DNA from: Sedimenticola sp.
GTDB taxonomy: Bacteria; Pseudomonadota; Gammaproteobacteria; Chromatiales; Chromatiaceae
Direction of reading: 5' to 3'
NCBI GenBank assembly: GCA_026989135.1
Contig: JALSJZ010000104.1
Coordinates: 1-60,925, forward strand
DNA length: 60,925 nt
Shown here: piece after piece, positions 8,211 through 15,955 of the stretch
Layout: each line of letters opens with the position of its first letter
Position numbering within the stretch: the first letter of the stretch is position 1
Made by a program: the position numbers and the translations under genes
Notes under the pieces: model-generated
Database searches by the model: none
The model's input: the letters and a program-made list of their open reading frames with translations, nothing else
Told to the model about the DNA's origin: nothing

Positions 8211-8474
8211 ATGGGTTTTAGTGGCATTAGTATCTGGCAGCTATTAATCGTTCTGCTTATCGTTCTGTTGGTGTTTGGCACCAAGCGGCTGAAAAATATC
8301 GGCTCAGACATGGGTAATGCGATCAAAGGTTTTAAAGGCGCAATGAGCGATGGCGAGAAGGAGAAAAAAGAGGAGAGCAAACCTGAGCAGCTGGAAGAGG
8401 CCAAGCCGGAAAAAGCCGATACCGTTACTGAAAACAGCGTAAAAAACAGCGGGCAAGAGAAAGAGAAGGTCTAG
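8211..8474 (+). CDS. tatA: Twin-arginine translocase subunit TatA
   Basis: TatA forms the size-variable pore of the Tat system, which exports folded proteins across the inner membrane. The 87-residue protein has the short N-terminal membrane helix (residues 6-21), the FGTKRLK hinge, an amphipathic helix, and a highly charged C-terminal tail. ATG 8211 with GGAGA at 8201-8205 fits the family start MGFSGISIW; a GTG at 8199 is less likely. tatA, tatB and tatC follow hisE in the order seen in many gammaproteobacteria. Confidence 0.95.
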   Translation: MGFSGISIWQLLIVLLIVLLVFGTKRLKNIGSDMGNAIKGFKGAMSDGEKEKKEESKPEQLEEAKPEKADTVTENSVKNSGQEKEKV

Positions 8475-8516
8475 ATGCCTGCTGCGCTGCTTACCTGTAA
8501 CCGGCCTTAGAATCCC

Positions 8517-8888
8517 ATGTTTGATATTGGATTTTGGGAGCTGGGCCTGATCTCAGTGGTTGCGCTGCTGGTGGTTGGGCCAGAACGGCTGCCGGGGCTT
8601 GCCCGCACACTTGGGCTGTGGCTGGGCAAAGGGCGGCGTATGCTGAGCAGTATCAAGGATGAGATTGACCGGGAGGTCAGGATCGACGAGATCAAAAAAG
8701 CAGCGCAAGAAGGCGTGCAAGCTCCGATTAGCAAGACCATCAGGCAGGCAGTAGATCCAATGCAGACTATCGGACGGGAGGCGGAAAAGATCATGAACGA
8801 TGCCCGTCCTAAGCCTGAAGAGGGAGATGAAGATAAGAAAAAAGGTGCCGTAAAAGCATCTTCCAATGGGGCCTATGACGACGCCTGA
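8517..8888 (+). CDS. tatB: Twin-arginine translocase subunit TatB
   Basis: TatB pairs with TatC in the Tat substrate receptor. The 123-residue protein shows the typical MFDIGFWELGLISVVALLVV N-terminal helix with Glu8, the GPERLPGLARTLG hinge and amphipathic helix, and a charged tail. Its 3' end overlaps the start of tatC by about 14-23 bases, so translation is coupled. Length is shorter than E. coli TatB (171) but normal for environmental gammaproteobacteria. Confidence 0.95.
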   Translation: MFDIGFWELGLISVVALLVVGPERLPGLARTLGLWLGKGRRMLSSIKDEIDREVRIDEIKKAAQEGVQAPISKTIRQAVDPMQTIGREAEKIMNDARPKPEEGDEDKKKGAVKASSNGAYDDA

Positions 8889-10056
8889 AGACCGGGTTGA
8901 GCGGGCCGCCACCCTGCAAGAGCAACCCTTTGTGAGTCATCTGCTGGAGCTTCGCGACAGATTATTACGCGTTGTCATCGTGGCATTTGCGATTTTTCTG
9001 GTGCTGTTTCCGTTTGCCAATGAACTCTATACACTCCTCGCCACCCCACTGATCAAACACCTGCCGGAAGGCACTGGGATGATTGCCACACGCGTCATTG
9101 CCCCGTTTCTGACGCCGCTGAAGATGACCTTTGTATTTGCCATCTTTCTGTCAATCCCCTATATACTGCATCAGCTGTGGTCTTTTGTTGCGCCGGGGCT
9201 CTATCGCCATGAAAAACGGCTGGCGGTGCCGATGCTGGTCTCCAGCATCTTTCTGTTTTACCTGGGCATGGCTTTTGCCTACTTCGTTGTCTTCCCGCTG
9301 CTGTTCAATATTCTGCCCAGCATGGCGCCGGATCAGATTACCGTCTCGCCGGATATTACCGACTACCTGGATTTTGTCCTGACTCTCTTTTTTGCCTTTG
9401 GCATAGCCTTTGAAGTACCCATTGCCACCATTTTGCTGGTATGGATGGGGATCAGCACGCCGCAATCCCTGGCGGAAAAGAGACCCTATATCGTTATTGG
9501 TGCCTTCGGCATTGGCATGCTGCTGACCCCTCCCGATGTCATATCACAAACCCTGCTGGCAGTGCCGATGTGGATACTGTTTGAGATAGGGCTTATCTGC
9601 TCAAAGGCGTTTGTTCGAGACCGGGATGATGAGCCGACCCAACCGGGGTCACCGCAAGAGATGGATGATGAGATGGTGTCTCACCTGGGTACGCCAACTG
9701 CTGCATCAGTAGCCACCCCAAGCAAGGATGACCCCTCTGGCGGCCAGGAATCAGCCCAGAGTCGGGATTTCACTCCACTTACACCCGATGAACTCGCTGC
9801 GGAGCTGGATCGCATTGAGGGAACTCAGAGTGGTCAGACGGCAAAGAAGTCAGCAGCGCCAAAGCCGCACCACTCGGCAGATATGCAGGCCGCTAAGCTG
9901 GATGTCGATGCCAAACTGCGGCTGGTTGCTGATTACCGGGATGAGGCGAATGAGGAGCAGGTCCGTAAGCTGCTGTATGAAGTGCTGGCGGATGGCAATG
10001 AAGATCAGGTTCGCGTAGCAAAGAACATCCTGCAACAGCTGGATGATGATTATTAA
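8875..10056 (+). CDS. tatC: Twin-arginine translocase TatC with a long FimV-like C-terminal tail
   Basis: TatC is the six-helix receptor for twin-arginine signal peptides. The core (to about residue 247) has FVSHLLELRDRLL, SFVAPGLYRHEKR and the LLTPPDV segment before the last helices. It is followed by about 145 extra residues: an acidic, Pro/Ser/Thr-rich linker, then a helical block near residues 340-390 with VADYRDEANEEQVRKLLYEV and DGNEDQVRVAKNILQQL, which resembles the C-terminal domain of FimV. E. coli TatC has 258 residues. ATG 8875 is preferred because GGGG precedes it; ATG 8866 is possible. A terminator at 10065 ends the operon. Confidence 0.95.
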   Translation: MTTPEDRVERAATLQEQPFVSHLLELRDRLLRVVIVAFAIFLVLFPFANELYTLLATPLIKHLPEGTGMIATRVIAPFLTPLKMTFVFAIFLSIPYILHQLWSFVAPGLYRHEKRLAVPMLVSSIFLFYLGMAFAYFVVFPLLFNILPSMAPDQITVSPDITDYLDFVLTLFFAFGIAFEVPIATILLVWMGISTPQSLAEKRPYIVIGAFGIGMLLTPPDVISQTLLAVPMWILFEIGLICSKAFVRDRDDEPTQPGSPQEMDDEMVSHLGTPTAASVATPSKDDPSGGQESAQSRDFTPLTPDELAAELDRIEGTQSGQTAKKSAAPKPHHSADMQAAKLDVDAKLRLVADYRDEANEEQVRKLLYEVLADGNEDQVRVAKNILQQLDDDY

Positions 10057-10064
10057 ACCTAATT

Positions 10065-10094
10065 AAAGAGCCGTAGATTTCAACGGCTCTTTTT
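10065..10094. terminator. Intrinsic terminator after tatC, probably bidirectional
   Basis: AAAGAGCCGT (10065-10074) pairs with ACGGCTCTTT (10083-10092) over an 8-base loop and runs into T residues. The A-rich left arm gives a weaker U-tract on the minus strand, so it may also serve the converging pentapeptide gene. Confidence 0.85.
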
Positions 10095-10097
10095 GGG

Positions 10098-10442
10098 TTA
10101 AAGACTGCGTCGCATACAGGTACCATGCAGCAGTGAGAGGGTGATCTCCTCTGCGGAGAGTGCAGCCGGGAAGGTGGTGCCAGATATTTTGGCTCCCTTT
10201 ATGCTGGCGCCTTCAAGCAGGGTGTCGCTCAAATCCAGCCCGCGCAGGTCGGCCTGCCGTAAATAACAGCCTCTCATATCCAATCCAGAGGCATCCAGCC
10301 TCCGCAGATCCATACCGCGCAGGTCTGAATGTGCAAGGTCAGCCTTCTCACCCTTTGCCTTTCTTTCATTAAACTCCGCAGCGTTATCCTCACGCAGCAG
10401 CTGGTACATGGGGTCGGATTTGATCTCTGGTGTTCTGCTCAT
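10098..10442 (-). CDS. Pentapeptide repeat protein
   Basis: The 114-residue protein has a polar N-terminal 35 residues and then about nine tandem A(D/N)LxX-like pentapeptides (ADLAH, SDLRG, MDLRR, LDASG, LDMRG, CYLRQ, ADLRG, LDLSD), which fold as a right-handed quadrilateral beta-helix. No membrane segment or signal peptide is seen, so it is probably cytoplasmic. Function of such small proteins is mostly unknown; Qnr-type gyrase protection requires longer repeats and is not suggested. It is a single gene converging on tatC, with its promoter in 10443-10668 shared back to back with exbB. Confidence 0.85.
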   Translation of the reverse strand: MSRTPEIKSDPMYQLLREDNAAEFNERKAKGEKADLAHSDLRGMDLRRLDASGLDMRGCYLRQADLRGLDLSDTLLEGASIKGAKISGTTFPAALSAEEITLSLLHGTCMRRSL

Positions 10443-10668
10443 GCTATTTCCCCTTCATATCAAAAGGTTACTCTTTGGATTGTAGTGCATTTAAGGCTTT
10501 TTGTGGTTTTACTTGGTGGGCAGTGTAAGCGCTCCATAGACCCTACAGTCATAAAAAAGAGACTAATAAAGCCGGACACCGTTGCCATCAGGATCGCCAG
10601 TTGTCGTATGCCGCTTACAGATGGTGGTAGAATCAGCCCCCTAATTTGCAACCAAAAGGAAAGAGAGA

Positions 10669-11283
10669 GTGCTTGAGCTGGTAAAAGCGGGTGGCTGGTT
10701 AATGGTGCCAATCATAGCGTGTTCAGTGATTGCGTTAGCGATCATATTTGAACGTTTATGGGCGCTTCAGACCCGGCGCGTCCTCCCCAGTAACCTGGTA
10801 GCCAAGGTGTGGGCGCTGCATAAAAATAACCAACTGACCAATGTACAGATTGATCTGATTCGGGAAAGCTCTCCACTGGGGCGTATCCTTGCGGCAGGGT
10901 TGCTCAATCGCATGCATTCGCGTGAGGTGATGAAGGAGTCCATCGAAGAGGTAGGGCGTCAGGTTGTCCATGAGCTGGAACACTACTTGAATACCCTGGG
11001 CACTATCGCTTCAATTTCGCCGCTTTTAGGGCTTTTGGGTACTGTTATCGGCATGATCGAGGTATTTGCCGCCATTGTTGGTGCTGGGGTTGGCAACCCT
11101 GCAGAGCTGGCAGGCGGCATCTCAAAGGCGTTGATTACAACCGCTACCGGCCTCTCGGTGGCTATTCCTGCCATTATTGCTCACCGCTACTTCGGTGGTC
11201 GGGTTGAGCGCCTGGTGATCGGCATGGAGGAAGAGGCGCTGAAGATGATCGAAATCATGCAAGGTGCGCGAGAGAAAGAATGA
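10669..11283 (+). CDS. exbB: ExbB/TolQ-type proton channel protein
   Basis: ExbB and ExbD form an inner-membrane motor that uses the proton gradient to energise outer-membrane processes. The 204-residue protein has an N-terminal membrane helix (about 8-27), a cytoplasmic loop, and two C-terminal helices containing ISPLLGLLGTVIGMI and GISKALITTATGLSVAIPA. It starts at GTG 10669 behind AAGGAAAG. The set exbB-exbD-lpxK next to lipid A/Kdo genes is common in gammaproteobacteria, where this pair may serve envelope maintenance rather than TonB siderophore uptake. It overlaps exbD by 4 bases. Confidence 0.93.
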   Translation: MLELVKAGGWLMVPIIACSVIALAIIFERLWALQTRRVLPSNLVAKVWALHKNNQLTNVQIDLIRESSPLGRILAAGLLNRMHSREVMKESIEEVGRQVVHELEHYLNTLGTIASISPLLGLLGTVIGMIEVFAAIVGAGVGNPAELAGGISKALITTATGLSVAIPAIIAHRYFGGRVERLVIGMEEEALKMIEIMQGAREKE

Positions 11284-11705
11284 ACCTCCGCCCCCATCGT
11301 AAAGAGCCACCGGAGGTTAATCTCACACCGCTGATCGACGTGGTTTTTTTGCTGCTTATCTTTTTTATGGTATCGACAACATTTCAGAAAGAGTCTCAAA
11401 TCAAGATTGAACTGCCGGAGGCACAGACGCAGTCGACAACGGAATCACTGCCCAAGGTTTTGGACATTACAATAGATGCTGAGGGGCGCTTTTTTATAAA
11501 TCAGCGAGAGGTTATTTCGAGTGACATCAACACCCTCAAGCGGGCGATTGCAAAAGCGATTGGAGAGCAAAAGGATATACCCGTAGTGATCACAGGTGAT
11601 GCCAATGCAACCTGGCAGGCCATTATGAAAGCGATGGATGCCGCCAGCCAGCTGGGGCTGGTGAATATGACCTTTCCAGCAACCATGCCCCCTGCGCAGA
11701 ATTAA
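11280..11705 (+). CDS. exbD: ExbD/TolR-type biopolymer transport protein
   Basis: The 141-residue protein has one membrane helix (about 18-36) with the proton-carrying Asp in VNLTPLIDVVFLLLIFFM, followed by a periplasmic domain. Its ATG overlaps the exbB stop (ATGA), so the two subunits are translationally coupled. The next gene, lpxK, starts 10 bases after its stop. A TonB partner is not in the window. Confidence 0.94.
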   Translation: MNLRPHRKEPPEVNLTPLIDVVFLLLIFFMVSTTFQKESQIKIELPEAQTQSTTESLPKVLDITIDAEGRFFINQREVISSDINTLKRAIAKAIGEQKDIPVVITGDANATWQAIMKAMDAASQLGLVNMTFPATMPPAQN

Positions 11706-11715
11706 ACTGCAAACA

Positions 11716-12699
11716 GTGAAACGTCTGGATAGCTACTGGGATGACTACAATGTAGTCTCTGTTGCATTGTGGCCGGTCTCCTGGCTCTTTCGTCTGCTGG
11801 CCTGGATGCGTCGCCAAGCGTATCGAACCGGGCTATTTCAACGGCATAGGCTGCCTGTTCCGGTCATTGTCGTGGGTAACATTTCTGTGGGCGGCACAGG
11901 TAAAACACCACTCGTCATCTGGTTGGCAGCGCATTTAAAAACGCTTGGGTACAACCCGGGTATTGTAGCCAGAGGCTATGGTGCGCAGATTGGCAAGACA
12001 CCACGCCAGGTTGATGCAGGCAGCAGCGCAGAAGAGGTAGGGGACGAGCCTCTGCTCATGGCTCGCAGAACGTGCTGCCCAGTGTTTGTGGCACCCAACC
12101 GTGTTGCGGCGGCTCATGCGCTATTAAAAAACAGTGACTGTAACGTGATTATCTCTGATGATGGCATGCAGCATTATGCCTTGGGGCGTGACATTGAGAT
12201 CGCCGTTGTGGATGGCAGACGGCGTTTCGGGAATGGCCTCTGCCTGCCCGCAGGCCCATTAAGAGAGCCGCCATCACGTCTTGCCCGTGTTGCTTTAGTC
12301 ATCGTTAATGGCGTGGCTGATCCAAATGAACACAGCATGCAGATCACGGTTGGAAAGGCGGTGAACCTGAGCAATCCAGAGCTTGTCTGTGATTTGGATA
12401 CATTTTCAGGAAAACAGGTGCATGCAGTGGCAGGTATTGGTAACCCGCAGCGTTTTTTTCAGCTCCTGAAAGAGCATGGTTTACAAGTAAAGGCAAAGGC
12501 TTTTCCCGATCACCACCCATTTGCAAAAACCGATATAACCCCGGATGATGAGCGGCCTCTGTTTATGACAGAAAAAGATGCCGTAAAATGCAAGAGCTTC
12601 GCCCAACCACGGCACTGGTATCTGCCCATAGATATAGAGGTGGATGAAGCCTTTGCCAACCGGCTGACAGAACTATTGAGAGGTTTAAAACGTGGATAA
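11716..12699 (+). CDS. lpxK: Tetraacyldisaccharide 4'-kinase
   Basis: LpxK phosphorylates the lipid A disaccharide at the inner face of the cytoplasmic membrane. The 327-residue protein has an N-terminal membrane-associated helix, the P-loop [12 protein letters not shown] (about 54-64), the [13 protein letters not shown] motif and TEKDAVKC near the C-terminus. The start is GTG 11716. Its stop overlaps the start of the next small gene by 8 bases. Together with kdsB it marks a lipid A/Kdo cluster. Confidence 0.96.
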   Translation: MKRLDSYWDDYNVVSVALWPVSWLFRLLAWMRRQAYRTGLFQRHRLPVPVIVVGNISVGGTGKTPLVIWLAAHLKTLGYNPGIVARGYGAQIGKTPRQVDAGSSAEEVGDEPLLMARRTCCPVFVAPNRVAAAHALLKNSDCNVIISDDGMQHYALGRDIEIAVVDGRRRFGNGLCLPAGPLREPPSRLARVALVIVNGVADPNEHSMQITVGKAVNLSNPELVCDLDTFSGKQVHAVAGIGNPQRFFQLLKEHGLQVKAKAFPDHHPFAKTDITPDDERPLFMTEKDAVKCKSFAQPRHWYLPIDIEVDEAFANRLTELLRGLKRG

Positions 12700-12871
12700 A
12701 AAATTACTGAACATCCTGGCATGTCCTATCTGCAAAGGAGGGTTGAAATATAATCGCAAGGCAAAAGAGCTGGTCTGCAAGGTGGATCGCCTTGCCTTTC
12801 CGATTCGGGATGATATCCCGGTGATGCTGGAGCAGGAAGCACGTCAACTGCCCGCTGATGAGGAGGTCTAG
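12692..12871 (+). CDS. ycaR: YcaR/Trm112-like zinc-ribbon protein
   Basis: A 59-residue protein starting at GTG 12692, inside the last codons of lpxK. It begins [16 protein letters not shown] and continues [20 protein letters not shown], closely matching the UPF0434/YcaR family found between lpxK and kdsB in enterics. The CPxC pair plus a single later Cys resembles a degenerate zinc ribbon like the Trm112 activator of methyltransferases. Function in bacteria is unproven. AGGAGGT inside its last codons forms the ribosome site for kdsB. Confidence 0.92.
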   Translation: MDKKLLNILACPICKGGLKYNRKAKELVCKVDRLAFPIRDDIPVMLEQEARQLPADEEV

Positions 12872-12878
12872 CGACACA

Positions 12879-13661
12879 ATGCCGCAGGCAGATTTCAAGG
12901 TCGTTCTGCCTGCAAGGTATGCCTCAAGCCGCCTGCCTGGAAAGCCGGTTTTGGACATTGCAGGCAAACCCATGATTCAGCATGTCTATGAACGCGCCTG
13001 TGAAAGCGGGGCGGCAAAGGTCATCATTGCCACGGATGACAAACGGGTTGCAGCCTGTGCCGAAGGGTTTGGTGCAGAGGTCTGCATGACCAGCGCAACT
13101 CACCACAGTGGAACCGACCGGATTGCCGAGGTAGTAAAAAAACTGGGATGGGCCGACGACACCATCGTTGTCAATCTACAGGGTGATGAGCCCTGTATGC
13201 CTGCACAGTTAATCAACCAGGTAGCCGCTGACATGGCATCACACTCAGATGCCAATATCACGACCCTGTTTAGTAAAATCACCGATCGAAAAACACTGTT
13301 TGATCCGCATGCTGTAAAGGTTGTGATGGATGCGGAAGGGTATGCGCTCTATTTCAGCCGAGCGCCTGTTCCGTACCACAGAGATGAATTCCTTTCTGAT
13401 CAGAGTAACAGGTTGCCCCAGGATGTACTCTTTGCCCGGCATATTGGCCTCTATGCCTATCGCGCCGCTTTTTTAGCAAAATTTATAGATTGGCCACCCG
13501 CCCCGTTGGAGCAGGCCGAATCGCTGGAGCAGCTGCGCGTGCTCTGGCATGGCGGGGTTATTCATCTTACTGAGGCAGCTGTTGAACCAGGACATGGTGT
13601 AGATACAGAAGATGATCTGCAACGTGCAGCGCAACAGCTGGCGTCATCACAGTCGTCATGA
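12879..13661 (+). CDS. kdsB: CMP-Kdo synthetase
   Basis: KdsB activates Kdo with CTP for lipopolysaccharide core synthesis. The sequence has the nucleotide-binding start FKVVLPARYASSRLPGKP, ATDD, LQGDEP and the YFSRAPVPYHRD segment, plus the GVDTEDDL C-terminal motif. ATG 12879 lies 11 bases after a GAGGAGGT ribosome site and gives 260 residues, against about 250 in E. coli. It is translated from the same transcript as lpxK-ycaR. Confidence 0.96.
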   Translation: MPQADFKVVLPARYASSRLPGKPVLDIAGKPMIQHVYERACESGAAKVIIATDDKRVAACAEGFGAEVCMTSATHHSGTDRIAEVVKKLGWADDTIVVNLQGDEPCMPAQLINQVAADMASHSDANITTLFSKITDRKTLFDPHAVKVVMDAEGYALYFSRAPVPYHRDEFLSDQSNRLPQDVLFARHIGLYAYRAAFLAKFIDWPPAPLEQAESLEQLRVLWHGGVIHLTEAAVEPGHGVDTEDDLQRAAQQLASSQSS

Positions 13662-13689
13662 AGTGATGTCACATTGAGGAGGAGCAAAA

Positions 13690-14202
13690 ATGGCAATACG
13701 CACAATCAATGAGAGTGGTATCGAGCTGATCAAGCACTTTGAATCGCTACGATTAAAGGCCTATCAGGACAGTGTTGGGGTATGGACAATAGGCTGGGGA
13801 CACACCGGCTTAACCCATAAAGATGGAACTGTTTATGAAGGCAGGGAGATCACAGAAGATGAAGCTGAGGCGCTGCTTAAACGGGATCTGAAAACATTTG
13901 AAGAGGCAGTGGAAAACTGTGTGGATGTGGATATTGATGACAACCAGTTTTCTGCGTTAGTAAGCTTTGCATTTAACCTTGGCGGGACAAATCTAAACAG
14001 ATCAACACTGTTGAAGAAGCTGAATGAGAAGCAGTATTTTAACGCCAGTAAAGAGTTTAAAAAATGGAGCAAGGCGGGAGGGAAAAGACGGGGTGGACTG
14101 GTTCGTCGCCGGATATCTGAGCGCAATCTTTTCTGCTCTTTTCCAAGCCCGATTGTTGAGGCATTGCCAGACAACTGGGAAGAGAAATATAGAGATTTGT
14201 AA
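13690..14202 (+). CDS. GH24 phage-type lysozyme (endolysin-like)
   Basis: The 170-residue protein matches T4-like lysozymes that cleave peptidoglycan. The catalytic set is in place: Glu18 (HFESLRLKAY), Asp27 and Thr33 in SVGVWTIGWGHT, with the usual E-x8-D-x5-T spacing; NQFSALVSFAFNLGG and RRGGLVRRRISERNLF follow as in the family. There is no signal peptide or membrane anchor, so export would need a holin or lysis. No holin, spanin or other phage gene is adjacent. A strong GAGGAGG ribosome site precedes ATG 13690. It sits between housekeeping genes, and a mobile-element end follows 14 bases after its stop, which suggests acquisition. Confidence 0.9.
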   Translation: MAIRTINESGIELIKHFESLRLKAYQDSVGVWTIGWGHTGLTHKDGTVYEGREITEDEAEALLKRDLKTFEEAVENCVDVDIDDNQFSALVSFAFNLGGTNLNRSTLLKKLNEKQYFNASKEFKKWSKAGGKRRGGLVRRRISERNLFCSFPSPIVEALPDNWEEKYRDL

Positions 14203-14216
14203 GGTTGTTACCGTTG

Positions 14217-14231
14217 ATATGGCATAGACCC
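14217..14231. repeat. Solo end of the GGCATAGACCC element family
   Basis: ATATGGCATAGACCC is identical to the last 15 bases of the inverted-repeat element at 52945-53093, and a TTACC lies at a similar distance inside. No GGGTCTATGCC left end was found between kdsB and this site, so only one terminus is visible. It follows the lysozyme stop by 14 bases. Confidence 0.5.
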
Positions 14232-14293
14232 GGTTTCGCTTTGTGCTGAGGGGTGTTAATCGTGGATCTTTGGGAAGCTGTTATCATTACAAA

Positions 14294-15253
14294 ATGCTAG
14301 ATAACCAAACAAAACCCACTGCTGTTGCTTTGGTCGAGGTGGATGAGGGCCACGAGGGGCAGCGTATTGATAACTTCCTGCTTGGCCGTTTAAAAGGCGT
14401 GCCACGCAGCTACATCTATCGTATCTTGCGCCGGGGGGAGGTGCGGGTGAATAAAGGGCGGATTCGTGCAAGCTACCGCTTGGAGCAAGGCGATGTAGTA
14501 CGAATCCCTCCGGTACGTGTTGCTGAGCAGGCACCGCCTGTGAAACCACATGAGCGGGTCTTGCAGCAGCTTCGGGAGGCACTGTTGATTGAGGATAAGC
14601 GACTGTTTGTGCTGAATAAACCATCTGGACTCGCAGTGCATGGCGGCAGCGGGTTGAACTATGGCCTCATTGAGGCCATGCGCCTGCTGAAGCCGGAAGA
14701 GCATCAGCTGGAGCTGGTGCACCGGCTGGATAGAGAGACCTCTGGCTGCCTGCTGATTGCCCGCAAGCGCAGTGCATTGAGGGTTCTGCATGAGCTGCTG
14801 CGAAGCAATAAAATGGATAAGCGCTATATTGCACTATTGGCAGGGTGCTGGGAGGGGCGGCGTGCCGATGTGGATGCGCCATTGTTGAAAAACACGTTGC
14901 AAGGTGGTGAGCGGGTAGTGCGTGTGGATAGCAACGGCAAGTCTGCACTGACCCGGTTTCGTGTGTTGGAGCGGTTTTCAAATGCTACGCTGGTTGAGGC
15001 GAAGCCGGTAACAGGGCGTACGCACCAGATCAGGGTACATGCCGCGCATCTGGGACATCCGATACTCGGTGATGAAAAGTATGGCGAAGCCAAGGCAAAC
15101 AAGCTGTTTCGAGGCTTGGGTCTGAAACGGCTGTTTCTGCATGCCGAATCCTTGCGCTTTCGATGGCCGGACGAGAAACAGGATCAATGCATCAAGGCCC
15201 CCCTTGAACCCAGTCTGGAGAGGCTGTTGAAGCAATTAAGGTTGGAAAATTAA
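14294..15253 (+). CDS. rluC: 23S rRNA pseudouridine synthase RluC
   Basis: RluC makes pseudouridine at positions 955, 2504 and 2580 of 23S rRNA. The 319-residue protein has an N-terminal S4 RNA-binding domain (about 22-75, GQRIDNFLLGRLKGVPRS) and the RluA-family catalytic motif VHRLDRETSG with Asp146, plus GRTHQIRVHAAHLGHPILGD. ATG 14294 gives the family start; the frame from 14243 adds an unconserved extension. It is followed after one base by the HAD phosphatase. Its place upstream of the maf-yceD-rpmF-plsX-fab block is conserved in gammaproteobacteria. Confidence 0.95.
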   Translation: MLDNQTKPTAVALVEVDEGHEGQRIDNFLLGRLKGVPRSYIYRILRRGEVRVNKGRIRASYRLEQGDVVRIPPVRVAEQAPPVKPHERVLQQLREALLIEDKRLFVLNKPSGLAVHGGSGLNYGLIEAMRLLKPEEHQLELVHRLDRETSGCLLIARKRSALRVLHELLRSNKMDKRYIALLAGCWEGRRADVDAPLLKNTLQGGERVVRVDSNGKSALTRFRVLERFSNATLVEAKPVTGRTHQIRVHAAHLGHPILGDEKYGEAKANKLFRGLGLKRLFLHAESLRFRWPDEKQDQCIKAPLEPSLERLLKQLRLEN

Positions 15254-15254
15254 G

Positions 15255-15917
15255 ATGCACAGAGCGTATGAACTGCTGGTCTTTGACTGGGATGGCACCT
15301 TGATGGACTCTGAATCACGCATTGTGAACTGCATGCGGGCTGCCATTATGGATCTTGGACTGGCACTGCCAGCCGATAGCTGCATCAGCAACATTATTGG
15401 CCTGGGGCTGAAAGAGGCGATCTGCATGCTCTTCCCGGCTGCTGATGAAACCATGGTAAAAGAGCTGACGGCTCGTTATCGCCACCATTTTATATTTGAA
15501 AACAGCACGCCAATGCCCCTGTTTAGCGGAGCCAAAGAGCTGCTGCATGCGCTGAAAGCGGAAGGTTATCTGCTTGCTGTCGCCACTGGAAAAGGTCGGC
15601 CTGGGCTGGATAAAGCGTTAAGTAACACGGGGTTAGACGAGGTTTTTCATGTAACACGTTGCGCTGATGAGGCCTTCTCCAAACCCCATCCCGATATGCT
15701 GTTGCAGATTCTGGATGAGTTAGGTGTCCAGGCCGCAGATGCGCTGATGATTGGCGACACAGAGTACGATATGCAGATGGCAAACAGTGCAGGCACGGCA
15801 GCGCTGGCGGTCAGTTATGGGGTTCACTCCATGGAACGACTGCTACAGCATGAACCAGAGGGTTGCCTGGCCGCCATTTCAGAGGTCTCAGACTGGTTAT
15901 TGGGCAGAGCCTCATAA
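15255..15917 (+). CDS. HAD-superfamily phosphatase (Gph-like, family IA)
   Basis: The 220-residue protein shows the HAD motif I VFDWDGTLMDSES (Asp11 nucleophile, Asp13 general acid), motif II ATGKGR, Lys in SKPHPDM and motif III MIGDTEYDMQMA. The helical cap insert after motif I is of the phosphoglycolate-phosphatase type. The substrate cannot be read from sequence. The same gene lies between rluC and sppA in Pseudomonas and relatives. Its ATG is one base after the rluC stop. Confidence 0.92.
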   Translation: MHRAYELLVFDWDGTLMDSESRIVNCMRAAIMDLGLALPADSCISNIIGLGLKEAICMLFPAADETMVKELTARYRHHFIFENSTPMPLFSGAKELLHALKAEGYLLAVATGKGRPGLDKALSNTGLDEVFHVTRCADEAFSKPHPDMLLQILDELGVQAADALMIGDTEYDMQMANSAGTAALAVSYGVHSMERLLQHEPEGCLAAISEVSDWLLGRAS

Positions 15918-15955
15918 ACCCCAAAAAACACATTTTCAGGATATTGGTTTAAATC

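Noticed and set aside
10443-10668. Promoter pair TTGTCG/TAGAAT before exbB
   Set aside because: The hexamers at 10601 and 10628 are 21 bases apart, too far for a standard sigma-70 promoter; the gap otherwise holds no gene.
13455-13470. CTCTATGCC in kdsB as a left end of the GGGTCTATGCC element
   Set aside because: It lies within conserved coding sequence and only nine bases match, so it is coincidental.
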